Below are positions 28,965 through 40,402 of a stretch of 64,000 nt of DNA, one piece after another. The position numbers were made by a program, and so were the translations under genes. The notes beneath the pieces are model-generated. The model did no database searches. It saw only the letters and a program-made list of their open reading frames with translations, and was not told the origin of the DNA. Origin of the DNA: Meghimatium bilineatum (Eukaryota > Mollusca > Gastropoda > Stylommatophora > Philomycidae); assembly GCA_034231615.1 (NCBI GenBank), contig CM067302.1:8994603-9058602 (forward strand), read 5' to 3'. Each line of letters starts with the position of its first letter. The stretch's first letter is position 1.

Positions 28965-29370
28965 TAACCAAATGGTCAGAGGATGTCCGACAAAGTGGAG
29001 GGTGCCACAGTAATCAAAGTAACAAATAGTAATGCAAAGTTAGATAAACAGGTTACTGGGAATACCTAACTATGAACAAATTTAGATGAAAAGGTACGAG
29101 TATATTCTTCTTTTTCAGCGTACATTCTCAAACTCCTGCTGAATTCTCTTGTAGCAGGACATGTCCTACTAGATTTCCAGAATAATGTAGTCCAGAGAAC
29201 AGAAATGCGCGGTGTCGCCGTTTTCTTTGCCCCAATGGCCCGACACATCCAACTTCGGCGGAGAAAATGTACATTAAAAAACATGCAATAAAAAAAAAAC
29301 AGGACATTTTTCTACATTGCGGTCCTATTGGGACCTTTATCAAGAAACACAAAAAATTACAAAAAATACC
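28965..29370 (+). repeat. Dispersed repeat (family E) with an inserted second repeat
   Basis: The outer parts (28,965-29,098 and 29,289-29,370) match 50,040-50,245 as one continuous unit (gtccgacaaagtggagggtg; ggtcctattgggaccttta). The 190-bp insert between them is related to 54,840-54,970 and 63,060-63,180. Confidence 0.65.
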
Positions 29371-29439
29371 AAACCGTAAATATATGAACAGCTAGAATGA
29401 CTTGATCCTGTCTCTCTTACTGAAGAAACAACGGCAAAT

Positions 29440-30290
29440 ACAATAGCTTAAAGTAAGCTGGAGACTACAGAGATTTGGTTTTTGAAATTGTCTATTGTCT
29501 ATCCCCAGGTGAATGATTGTTGATCGCATTCACACTTGCCATTAAGCGTAGGGGTGGTAGCTTAAGCTGTCGATTCAAGGCCAGATGTGTCGCCGAGGTT
29601 GCATTTAGTCCATGTTTGTTCAATGCTACCTTGATGTTTTCTATCCACTGTTTTCTTAGTCTACCTTTGGCTTTACGCCAGGTTTATTCTTGTATTATAT
29701 GCTCCTATTGGTATTTGGTTTGGCTTCATTCCCATAAGGTGACCGAACCATTTTACTTGCTGTCTCTAAATGTTTGATACATGATATTATACCAACTCTT
29801 TTCTTAATTTCTTAATTTCTTATTTTATCTAGTTTGGTAATCATTGCAGCTTTTCTCAGACACTTCATTTCGCATGTGATGATTCTTCTTTGCTGCGAAG
29901 CTGTTAAAGACCATGTTTGACATTGGTAGCACAGTGTTGGTATAAAAATTAATATTATATAACGGTTTTTGAAATGAATGATGAAAATTCTATGGACAGC
30001 CATGAAAACTAATGTAGAAGTCATCAGAGATGCTGGAGTAAAATAACAAATTAAAAGCAGACATTCAAGATTTTTAGAACATATGATGACAAGAGATAAA
30101 CTAGAATATTTAGTTACCACCAAAGAGATCAAGGAGAGAAGAGACAGGAAGACAAAGAGAAAAGTTGCGGGATGTATTGTCACTGCGGCATGTGAGAATG
30201 TCAGTAACTGAACTCACTAACACAAGAGACCGAGAGTTGTGGAGAAACATGATCTTCTACAACAGTCAGCATGGCACTTGATTGACTATC
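29440..30290 (+). mobile_element. LINE family A fragment, split by a family B insertion
   Basis: The left piece ends ggagactacagagatttggt at about 29,480. The right piece resumes at 29,964 with ggtttttgaaat duplicated, then runs through ctatggacagccatgaaaac to catggcacttgattgac at 30,285. Confidence 0.7.
29489..29963 (-). mobile_element. LINE family B 3' fragment inserted in family A
   Basis: A minus-strand LINE end with RT C-terminal remnants, flanked by a 12-bp duplication ggtttttgaaat (29,477-29,488 and 29,964-29,975). About 475 bp and 5'-truncated. Close to the copy at 13,465-13,850. Confidence 0.75.
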
Positions 30291-30299
30291 ATATCCTAT

Positions 30300-30480
30300 T
30301 CAGAACATAACCATCAACCCAGCACTTTTTGGCTGCAGTGATTTTCCAGACAATATAAATACATTCAGTAGGTTGACATTGCTTTATGAATGGTCCGGAT
30401 ACACAGTTACCTGCAACAGAGTTTTCACTTGGTACCTTGGAAGTCTGAGACACACTCTATATCACTCTGCCACAGTATAA
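30300..30480. repeat. Dispersed repeat (family F)
   Basis: Second copy of the 14,695-14,900 sequence, just 3' of the family A LINE end and about 50 bp from exon 7. Confidence 0.5.
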
Positions 30481-30527
30481 AATATTAATCAAAAACAAAG
30501 ACATAAAAACACATTTCAATCACAGAC

Positions 30528-30680
30528 CTGCTTGCAATGTGGTGAACACAACCTCTTGGGATGGTTTGCTTTCACTTGTCAAGCTGATACTTATAACACT
30601 GACTCCGTACAATATATTGGAGGACAGACCTGTCAAGTTGACATTAGTGCTGCCTCTGACTATTTCATTCTCTGAGGAAT
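30528..30680 (-). CDS. Exon 7: second half of FN3 domain d
   Basis: The acceptor is ATTTTAG at 30681 and the donor GCAG/GTCTGT at 30527; phase 1 on both sides (153 nt). It encodes VRGSTNVNLTGLSSNILYGV (E strand and tyrosine corner) and SKPSQEVVFTTLQA (G strand). The shared codon with exon 6 gives Tyr. The next exon continues with a Val-Pro-Pro interdomain start. The intron upstream of it holds the 3.3-kb 23-bp array. Confidence 0.8.
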
Positions 30681-30861
30681 CTAAAATAAAAATACATTTA
30701 ATATTAACTCTTTCCAGACCAATCACCAATATATTGGCTATTTAAAGAATCTCTATGGGACTAATAACCAATATATTGGTTTTGGTTTTCATCAATCATA
30801 ACTTGATCAGTTAATATTTCATGGTTAACTAAAAATATTCAAGAAGAAAGTAAGAGGATCA

Positions 30862-30957
30862 ATTAAAAATTCTTGAGTCTAACGGGAATTGAACCTGGTC
30901 CATTTTGATGGCACCAAATCACCTTGCAACTTGTGTACACAGGTTTTTCCATACTCT
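30862..30957 (-). mobile_element. SINE-like element (foldback family), truncated and diverged
   Basis: Matches the box-B end (gagtctaacgggaattgaac) and the adjacent gcaccaaatcaccttgcaac. Just before the 23-bp array. Confidence 0.6.
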
Positions 30958-30969
30958 ATTTTCCTATAG

Positions 30970-33900
30970 CTATGAGTAACATTTTAGCATTGGTATAAGT
31001 AACATTTTAGTATTGGTATAAGTAATATTTTAGTGTAGGTATAAGTAATATTTTAGTGTAGGTATAAGTAACATTTTAGTGTAGGTATATATTAACATTT
31101 TAGTGTAGGTATAAGTAACATTTTAGTGTAGATATAAGTAACATTTTAGTATAGGTATATATTAACATTTTAGTGTAGGTATAAGTAACATTTTAGTGTA
31201 GGTATAAGTAACATTTTAGTGTAGGTATAAGTAACATTTTAGTGTAGGTATATATTAACATTTTAGTGTAGGTATAAGTAACATTTTAGTGTAGGTATAA
31301 GTAACATTTTAGTGTAGGTATATATTAACATTTTAGTGTAGGTATAAGTAACATTTTAGTGTAGATATAAGTAATATTTTAGTGTAGATATAAGTAATAT
31401 TTTAGTGTAGGTATAAGTAATATTTTAGTGTAGGTATAAGTAACATTTTAGTGTAGGTATAAGTAACATTTTAGTGTAGGTATAAGTAACATTTTAGTGT
31501 AGGTATAAGTAACATTTTAGTGTAGGTATAAGTAACATTTTAGTGTAGGTATAAGTAACATTTTAGTGTAGGTATATATTAACATTTTAGTGTAGGTATA
31601 AGTAACATTTTAGTGTAGGTATATATTAACATTTTAGTGTAGGTATAAGTAACATTTTAGTGTAGGTATAAGTAACATTTTAGTGTAGATATAAGTAACA
31701 TTTTAGTGTAGGTATAAGTAACATTTTAGTATAGGTATATATTAACATTTTAGTGTAGGTATAAGTAACATTTTAGTGTAGATATAAGTAACATTTTAGT
31801 GTAGGTATAAGTAACATTTTAGTGTAGGTATATATTAACATTTTAGTGTAGGTATAAGTAACATTTTAGTGTAGGTATAAGTAACATTTTAGTATAGGTA
31901 TATATTAACATTTTAGTGTAGGTATAAGTAACATTTTAGTGTAGGTATAAGTAACATTTTAGTGTAGGTATAAGTAACATTTTAGTGTAGGTATAAGTAA
32001 CATTTTAGTGTAGGTATAAGTAACATTTTAGTGTAGGTATAAGTAACATTTTAGTATAGGTATAAGTAACATTTTAGTGTAGGTATAAGTAACATTTTAG
32101 TGTAGGTATAAGTAACATTTTAGTATAGGTATATATTAACATTTTAGTGTAGATATAAGTAACATTTTAGTGTAGGTATAAGTAACATTTTAGTATAGGT
32201 ATAAGTAACATTTTAGTGTAGATATAAGTAACATTTTAGTGTAGGTATAAGTAACATTTTAGTATAGGTATATATTAACATTTTAGTGTAGGTATAAGTA
32301 ACATTTTAGTATAGGTATATATTAACATTTTAGTGTAGGTATAAGTAACATTTTAGTGTAGATATAAGTAACATTTTAGTATAGGTATAAGTAACATTTT
32401 AGTGTAGATATAAGTAACATTTTAGTGTAGATATAAGTAATATTTTAGTGTAGGTATAAGTAACATTTTAGTGTAGGTATAAGTAACATTTTAGTGTAGA
32501 TATAAGTAACATTTTAGTGTAGGTATAAGTAACATTTTAGTATAGGTATATATTAACATTTTAGTGTAGGTATAAGTAACATTTTAGTGTAGGTATAAGT
32601 AACATTTTAGTGTAGATATAAGTAACATTTTAGTGTAGGTATAAGTAACATTTTAGTATAGGTATATATTAACATTTTAGTGTAGGTATAAGTAACATTT
32701 TAGTGTAGGTATAAGTAACATTTTAGTATAGGTATATATTAACATTTTAGTGTAGGTATAAGTAACATTTTAGTGTAGGTATAAGTAACATTTTAGTGTA
32801 GATATAAGTAATATTTTAGTGTAGGTATAAGTAACATTTTAGTGTAGGTATAAGTAACATTTTAGTGTAGGTATAAGTAACATTTTAGTGTAGGTATAAG
32901 TAACATTTTAGTGTAGGTATAAGTAACATTTTAGTGTAGGTATAAGTAACATTTTAGTGTAGGTATAAGTAACATTTTAGTGTAGGTATAAGTAACATTT
33001 TAGTGTAGGTATAAGTAACATTTTAGTGTAGGTATAAGTAACATTTTAGTGTAGGTATAAGTAACATTTTAGTGTAGGTATAAGTAACATTTTAGTGTAG
33101 GTATAAGTAACATTTTAGTGTAGGTATAAGTAACATTTTAGTGTAGGTATAAGTAACATTTTAGTATAGGTATATATTAACATTTTAGTGTAGATATAAG
33201 TAACATTTTAGTGTAGGTATAAGTAACATTTTAGTATAGGTATAAGTAACATTTTAGTGTAGATATAAGTAACATTTTAGTGTAGGTATAAGTAACATTT
33301 TAGTATAGGTATATATTAACATTTTAGTGTAGGTATAAGTAACATTTTAGTATAGGTATATATTAACATTTTAGTGTAGGTATAAGTAACATTTTAGTGT
33401 AGATATAAGTAACATTTTAGTATAGGTATAAGTAACATTTTAGTGTAGATATAAGTAACATTTTAGTGTAGATATAAGTAATATTTTAGTGTAGGTATAA
33501 GTAACATTTTAGTGTAGGTATAAGTAACATTTTAGTGTAGATATAAGTAACATTTTAGTGTAGGTATAAGTAACATTTTAGTATAGGTATATATTAACAT
33601 TTTAGTGTAGGTATAAGTAACATTTTAGTGTAGATATAAGTAACATTTTAGTGTAGGTATAAGTAACATTTTAGTGTAGGTATAAGTAACATTTTAGTGT
33701 AGGTATAAGTAACATTTTAGTGTAGGTATAAGTAACATTTTAGTGTAGATATAAGTAACATTTTAGTGTAGGTATAAGTAACATTTTAGTATAGGTATAT
33801 ATTAACATTTTAGTGTAGGTATAAGTAACATTTTAGTGTAGATATAAGTAACATTTTAGTGTAGGTATAAGTAACATTTTAGTATAGGTATAAGTAACAT

Positions 33901-34292
33901 TTTAGTGTAGGTATAAGTAACATTTTAGTGTAGGTATAAGTAACATTTTAGTGTAGGTATAAGTAACATTTTAGTGTAGGTATAAGTAACATTTTAGTGT
34001 AGGTATAAGTAACATTTTAGTGTAGGTATAAGTAACATTTTAGTGTAGGTATAAGTAACATTTTAGTGTAGGTATAAGTAACATTTTAGTGTAGGTATAA
34101 GTAACATTTTAGTGTAGGTATAAGTAACATTTTAGTGTAGGTATAAGTAACATTTTAGTGTAGGTATAAGTAACATTTTAGTGTAGGTATAAGTAACATT
34201 TTAGTATAGGTATATATTAACATTTTAGTGTAGGTATAAGTAACATTTTAGTGTAGGTATAAGTAACATTTTAGTATTGGTATAAGTAACAT
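30970..34292. repeat. 3.3-kb array of 23/24-bp units with higher-order structure
   Basis: Unit gtataagtaacattttagtg plus tag, with gtatatatt and gatataag variants, about 140 copies. The order of variants from 32,122 repeats from 33,163, a shift of 1,041 bp, over at least 450 bp. Confidence 0.95.
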
Positions 34293-34599
34293 CAGTGGTG
34301 TAGATACACCTTCAGTAAAGAAGGGGAGTGAACTAATGGTCATTAACTCATTTTCGAGCTAATTATCTCCTTTTTGTGAGATTTTGAGGACCATTTTTGG
34401 GAAGAGGAACAATTGGTGGGATGGATGTTTTAGCTCACGTTTTGGTTTACTCCCTAGAACTACATTATGTTCTTGCTTCTGAGCAGAAAAAGGAGGTGGT
34501 GGGGATGTGAACACCCCTCAACTATAAGCTTGTATTGCATTATCTAAACTTAGCCCAAGTGTTATATATTCCTATTTCTCTTACTGCAGCACTCTACAT

Positions 34600-35457
34600 T
34601 TTGTCAATTATCCTTTGGTTGTATATATTGTTATACTTTGGTTATATATATACTGTTATACTTTGGTTTTATATATATACTGTTATACTTTGGTTATATA
34701 TATATATATACTGTTATAATTTGGTTATTATATACTGTTATACTTTGGTTATATATATACTGTTATACTTTGGTTATATATATATATACTGTTATAATTT
34801 GGTTATTATATACTGTTATACTTTGGTTATATATATACTGTTATACTTTGGTTATATATATATATACTGTTATAATTTGGTTATTATATACTGTTATACT
34901 TTGGTTATTATATACTGTTATACTGTGGTTATTATATACTGTTATATTTTGGTTATATATATACTGTTATACTTTGGTTATATATATACTGTTATATTTT
35001 GGTTATATATATACTGTTATACTTTGATTATATATATATATACTGTTATACTTTGGTTATATATATATATACTGTTATAATTTGGTTATTATATACTGTT
35101 ATACTTTGGTTATATATATACTGTTATACTTTGGTTATATATATATATACTGTTATAATTTGGTTATTATATACTGTTATACTTTGGTTATTATATACTG
35201 TTATACTGTGGTTATTATATACTGTTATAATTTGGTTATATATATATACTGTTATACTTTGGTTATATATATACTGTTATATTTTGGTTATATATATACT
35301 GTTATACTTTGATTATATATATATATACTGTTATAATTTGGTTATATATATATACTGTTATACTTTGGTTATATATATATACTGTTATACTTTGGATATT
35401 ATATACTGTTATAATTTGGTTATTATATACTGTTATAATTTGGATATTATATACTGT
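34600..35457. repeat. 20-25-bp AT-rich minisatellite
   Basis: Unit tatatactgttatactttgg plus tta, with variable (at)n length. The variant order at 34,848-34,945 recurs at about 35,134-35,228. Confidence 0.9.
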
Positions 35458-35597
35458 AAGTGATCAGATCATCACTGCGCTTGGGAGAGGCACATCTCTG
35501 CACCAATGTTCCTCCCATTCAGTATGTTCTTCAGCACATACCAGTAGTAACTTGTTGTTCCAATTCTTTGTTGGATCTTTTCCTAATTCTTCTTGCT

Positions 35598-35905
35598 TGC
35601 AGTTTAACATGTCTACACAGTAAGTCTTGTTTTCTTGGTTAATGCTGCTGTATTTGAAAGCTTCTCATAGTTGCCAAACATGTCTACACAAGAAGTCTTA
35701 TTTTCTTGATAAATGCTGCTGTATTTGAAAGCTTCTCATAGTTCCCAAACATGTCTACACAGCAAGTCTTATTTTCTTGGTAAGTGTTGGCGTATTTAAA
35801 AGCTCCTTGTTCCAATACAGTTTAAGATGTCTACACAAGAAGTCTTATTTTCTTGATAAATGCTGATGTATTTGAAAGCTCCTCACAGCTCCCATACAGT
35901 TTAAC
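35598..35905. repeat. ~72-90-bp repeat, 4 copies
   Basis: Unit contains aacatgtctacacaagaagt and cttattttcttgataaatgc. Diverged copies. Confidence 0.8.
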
Positions 35906-35989
35906 ATGCACTCCATTTTTCTTCTTTGATAAATTACTATGCATCTAGAATGATGTTTGTCATTTATAAAGGGTATAACTTGTGCGAAT

Positions 35990-36250
35990 GCCTGATAAAT
36001 GCATCCCAAAACAGCTGATGTATGGTGAGCTCCTCAAGGGATAACGACTGGCTGGTGGACAGAAGAAATACTTCAAAGATTAAAAGAGCTTCAACATCAA
36101 CAACACAATGGGAATTTGTTGCTTAGAATTGTCCAACATGTGCATCAACACCAGCAAAGCTGCTTGCATCGCTGAGAGGCATCAAATATAGGTGGCACAG
36201 AGAAAACGTGATGAACAAAAAAGACAGAACGACAAATACACAGATGACCA
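35990..36250 (+). mobile_element. Degraded LINE 3' fragment
   Basis: Frame pieces QLMYGELLKG, GGQKKYFKD and TKKTERQ suggest the same region as the zinc-finger LINE at 48.5-49 kb, but highly decayed. Confidence 0.45.
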
Positions 36251-36374
36251 GTTAGGATGATACATGTCCCAAATGTCAAAAATGTCTTTTAATGTCATGT
36301 CTTACTGGGTAAGAAAATAGGGCAGACTAGGTAAATTATGTCTCGGCAAATTAGACACACCTTTGCCTGTGTGT

Positions 36375-36645
36375 TGTTGGGGCCCAAGAGGGAAGCAAAG
36401 AATAATAACACTGTTTACCTTCCATGCATGTTGTAAAAGGTGACTAAGAAGGTTATGGGATGGAGTTGGCTGTCCCATCCCATATAGGGTCAGTGACCCA
36501 AAGCCATGCTGAAGTTGGATGTGTCAGGCCAAAATGCGCAGATATCGCAGCAGTTCTGTAAACCATGACAACATTCCGTTCTCCAGACTAAATCCTGCTA
36601 ATCTGCAGGAGTGTGAGAACAAACGCAGAAGAAGAAGACACATGA
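36375..36645 (-). repeat. Dispersed family S copy
   Basis: Reverse-strand copy matching nearly the full length of 53,255-53,530 (aaggttatgggatggagttg; gggtcagtgacccaaagcca). Confidence 0.65.
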
Positions 36646-37009
36646 CCTAAGAAAGATTATCATTAGAATGACTAAACTATTATCTCATTAACATTAGAAT
36701 TAAAGGTCTCAAAAGCCATAGAGGATTGACTTCATTGCTCAAGTTACCTTATATATACTCTGTCCCTTTCAACAAAGTGCCATGAAACCTGCCGAAAGTA
36801 TCGCTCACAACATGTAGCTTTGTAGTTTTGATTCTAATGTTTTATCAAATCTATAGATAGAGCTATAAAAATAAAAACCTCTTTATAAACAAATATTGTG
36901 AGGAGAATTCAAGCCCACAATCGCTTGAGCAGAAAACAAACAGCTTAACACTACCGTAGAGAGATCCCCTAACATTTGAATTACTAGGCAATTATCTACT
37001 TAATGAAAT

Positions 37010-37270
37010 TACTAAGATGTTATCTACTTCATCATCATCATCATCAGGTGCCATGCTGACTAGTGTAGGCAATCATGGATCTGACCAACTCTCTAACTCT
37101 ATTATGTATCAGGATCGTTGTTGTTTCCAGCCGTGCCAGGTTGTTAAACTGTCAAACATTTTCTCACGTTGTTGCACTCAGTCTCTCTTGCCTTTAATCT
37201 TACCTGTTGTAACTACTTTGTCTCCTTGTCTACCCCTTCTTGTCTCATAAAGTGGCCGAAAAATTAAGAT
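37010..37270 (-). mobile_element. LINE 3' end fragment
   Basis: On the minus strand it ends with the (gat)n-type tail (tcatcatcatcatcatc at 37,020-37,036). It carries RT C-terminal remnants (GKRGRQGDKVVTTGKIKGKR-like). No intact frame. Confidence 0.5.
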
Positions 37271-37339
37271 TGTCTTTTTCTTATATTATTGATTAAGCTC
37301 TGTCTCGCATTCGACTTTCAACACCTCCACATTATCTTT

Positions 37340-37766
37340 TTAACATTTGAATTACTAAACAATTATCTATTTATCAGTTGATTTACTAAACAATTATCTC
37401 ACTAACATTAGAATTAGTAAACAAGTATCTCATTAACATTAGAATTACTAAACAAATATCTCATTAACATTAGAATTACTAAACAAGTATCTCATTAACA
37501 TTAGAATTACTAAACAATTATCTCATTAACATTAGAATTACTAAACAAGTATCTCATTAACATTAGAATTACTAAACAAGTATCTCATTAACATTAGAAT
37601 TAGTAAACACTTATCTCATTAACATTAGAATGACTAAACAAGTATCTCATTAACATTAGAATTACTAAACAAGTATCTAATTAACATTAGAATTACTAAA
37701 CAAATATCTCATTAACATTAGAATTACTAAACTATTATCTCATTAACATTAGAATTACTAAACTAT
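37340..37766. repeat. 31-bp minisatellite, about 13 copies
   Basis: Unit actaaacaagtatctcatta plus acattagaatt. It ends about 45 bp from the exon 6 donor. Confidence 0.9.
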
Positions 37767-37810
37767 GACAATTCACTATATACAACACAGTAAAATCTGA
37801 CACAACTTAC

Positions 37811-38002
37811 AATTATAGTTTAAAATCACAATCTTGTAGGCAACAACTGGGCAACATGGAGAGATGACTGGCACTGACCATTCTAAGTACACACTTGATA
37901 TAGTTCTATTCACAACTTTCACTTCAGAAGGTGGGAAGGGTAAGAGGTCAGATCTGGGTCCAGTATTGGAAGTGTCTACTGTTCCATTCTTCTTGAGTGT
38001 TA
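37811..38002 (-). CDS. Exon 6: linker and first half of FN3 domain d
   Basis: The acceptor is TTCTTAG at 38003 and the donor AATT/GTAAGT at 37810; phase 1 on both sides (192 nt). A polar linker (KKNGTVDTSNTGPRSD) is followed by FPPSEVKVVNRTISSVYLEW, the A and B strands with the core Trp, then SPCCPVVAYKIVILNY. The adjacent Cys pair in the B-C loop is unusual for FN3. Sequons NGT and NRT are present. Confidence 0.8.
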
Positions 38003-38179
38003 CTAAGAATATTAGAGGGGAAAAAAGGAGAGAAAAAAATTAAAGTATATCCTGTTTAGTACATCGCCATTCAACTATTGTTGACTTTCTAGGCACCACT
38101 ATTACATCTAATTGTTGCTGTGAGTATCCGTGTACCCCTATTGCATCTAATTGTTGCTGTGAGTGCCCGTGTACCACTA

Positions 38180-38395
38180 TTAGAAATTGTTCTGTTTCAA
38201 ATTCCACTTTCCCATTGTTACAGCATCTTCACTCTCTGCCAAGATGCATTCCTACCAGAGAAATTGTTGTTTCAAATTCCACTTTCCCATTGTTGCAGCA
38301 TCTTCACTCTCTGCCAATATGCATTCCTACCACAGAAATTGTTCTGTTTCAAATTCCACTTTCCCATTGTTGCAGCTTCTTCACTCTCTGCCAAG
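38180..38395. repeat. ~76-bp repeat, 3 copies
   Basis: Unit contains gtttcaaattccactttccc and cagcatcttcactctctgcc. About 180 bp upstream of the exon 6 acceptor. Confidence 0.85.
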
Positions 38396-38982
38396 ATGAA
38401 CAATGCCTTGCATATAACCAGTACACATAGTTTCCAGTGACCTCTGGTATTTATCCTCTAAGATCAGTTATCTTAAAGAATTAACTGGTCACAAATGCAA
38501 TAGTTGCCTTCACTTGCCCCATCCTTGATACTCTAATAAATTCTGAAATCTTTATATACTTGGTGTTCATGAAGAGCATATGCTATTTATAAATTATTAT
38601 TCTCTCCTAGGTCTTGGTCTCGGCAAATAACGGGTGTGAGTTACAATAATCATAACAACACAAATTACATAAAAATCAGAAACCTGTCAAAAATCAGAAT
38701 CACAGACGGCAGTGTATAATTCTCTCAGTGACGTCAGTTGGCAGGATCAGTAAAAATGTTTTTGTGTCATACTGCTAGATGTAGGTGTCTCATGGACATA
38801 TCAGGTTCGAGTCTTGCCTATAGCCTTCTGATTTTAATCATAATTATTCAATTCTACTGCCTTATTATTCATACATTGCATATAAACACTATAACATACA
38901 GAGTGAATACATTAACTGTTTATCATCATCAGTTGGTATTTCCTGTACAGGATGCAGTAGTCATCACAGACATATCAAACTC

Positions 38983-39502
38983 CTGCAGATCTTGAGTCAA
39001 TCTACCTGCTTCTGTGAGAGTCATGTTGAGGTGGTCTTTGATATCTTGAGTCAATCTACCTCCTTCTGTGAGTGTCATGTTGAGGTGGTCTTTGATATCT
39101 TGATCCAATATTCCTGCTTCTGTGAGTGTCATGTTGAGGTGGTCTTTGATATCTTGATCCAATCTTCCTGCTTTAGTGACTGTCATGTTGAGGTGGTCTT
39201 TGATATCTTGATCCAATCTTCCTGCTTTAGTGACTGTCATGTTGAGGTGGTCTTTGATATATTGATCCAATCTTCCTGCTTTAGTGACTGTCATGTTGAG
39301 GTGGTCTTTGATATCTTGATCCAATCTTCCTGCTTTAGTGACTGTCATGTTGAGGTGGTCTTTGATATCTTGATCCAATCTTCCTGCTTTAGTGACTGTC
39401 ATGTTGAGGTGGTCTTTGATATCTTGATCCAATCTTCCTGCTTTAGTGACTGTCATGTTGAGGTGGTCTTTCATATCTTGATCCAATCTTCCTGCTTTAA
39501 TC
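38983..39502. repeat. 54-bp minisatellite, about 9.5 copies
   Basis: Unit ttgatccaatcttcctgctt, then tagtgactgtcatgttgagg and tggtctttgatatc. In frame as 18 codons, hence false reading frames. A 17-bp repeat (gttgtgtaactagcttt, 5 copies) follows at 39,569-39,655. Confidence 0.9.
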
Positions 39503-39739
39503 CTCTCCATTATGATCTTTTCTAGGCTGCATGTCATTTGATATGGCCAAAATATTGTAATTTTCTACAGAGAACTTTGTTGTGTAACTAGCTTTGTTGT
39601 GTAACTAGCTTTGTTGTGTAACTAGCTTTGTTGTGTAACTAGCTTTGTTGTATATTTTGCTTTCAATTCTCTCAGAATGTCACTATTGGTGTATTTTTTT
39701 CGTACATGTATTCTGAAGATTCCTCCAACATTTTGTTTC

Positions 39740-40015
39740 AAATGCTGCAAATTTGTTTCTCATATTGCTGGTCCAAGATTCACATCTATATATTGCAACT
39801 GTAACTGTTGAGGGTGGAAGAAGCAGAGGAGGACAAATAAAGGCATGGACAGACAACATCAAGGAATGGACAGGGCAAGATATTTCCAATCATCCACATC
39901 GCTGAGGATAGAATTCGCTGGAGGACTCTGTGTGCTGAGGCATCAAAGGTGGTACCCCTACGACCCTGAAGGGTTATGGGTTTATTGATTATTGATTGAT
40001 TACAACTGGACATAT
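39740..40015 (+). mobile_element. LINE 3' end (family C)
   Basis: Reads GGRSRGGQIKAWTDNIKEWT and ends in ccctacgaccctgaagggtt, then a (tgat)n tail. The same 3' end occurs on the minus strand at 54,201-54,430 and 57,690-57,870. Confidence 0.7.
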
Positions 40016-40285
40016 GTAGTCTCTAAAGAAAACTATTTCATTATTTTGTTGCAGCTCAGCTATATCTTTTCTCATTTCAATCAGTTTATTTGATACAATG
40101 GTCAACCACCATCTCACTTCATAGAAGTCACCCTTTGCTGCTTATGACACACGTAAAGTATTAGAAACTAGTAACTCACTTAAGTTCTCTCTTATCTATC
40201 GAAGATTAAGAATGTGTTTGTGGTTTTGCTGCTTGTCACCAGCTCTTAGCATAGCCATTATAAATATTTACAGTATATGACTCAC

Positions 40286-40402
40286 TTAATTCTGCATCAT
40301 TATTATGGACCACAAACACAGTTTCCCACTTTGAATAAGGACCTGTTCCATTGATTGTGTTTGCTGCTATCTTGAAGGCATATGTCTCATTCACAAGTAT
40401 GT
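40286..40402 (-). CDS. Exon 5: end of FN3 domain c
   Basis: The acceptor is ATTTCAG at 40403 and the donor TTAA/GTGAGT at 40285; phase 1 on both sides (117 nt). It encodes ILVNETYAFKIAANT (tyrosine corner and F strand), then INGTGPYSKWETVF, the G strand. The NGTGP-S-W signature matches the third FN3 domain of DCC/neogenin from memory. Two sequons (NET, NGT) are present. A 78/65-bp minisatellite begins only about 30 to 45 bp upstream of the acceptor. Confidence 0.85.

Noticed and set aside
38929-39537. 202-residue frame with a repeated 18-residue unit
   Set aside because: Same explanation: a 54-bp tandem repeat open on both strands, without splice or start support.
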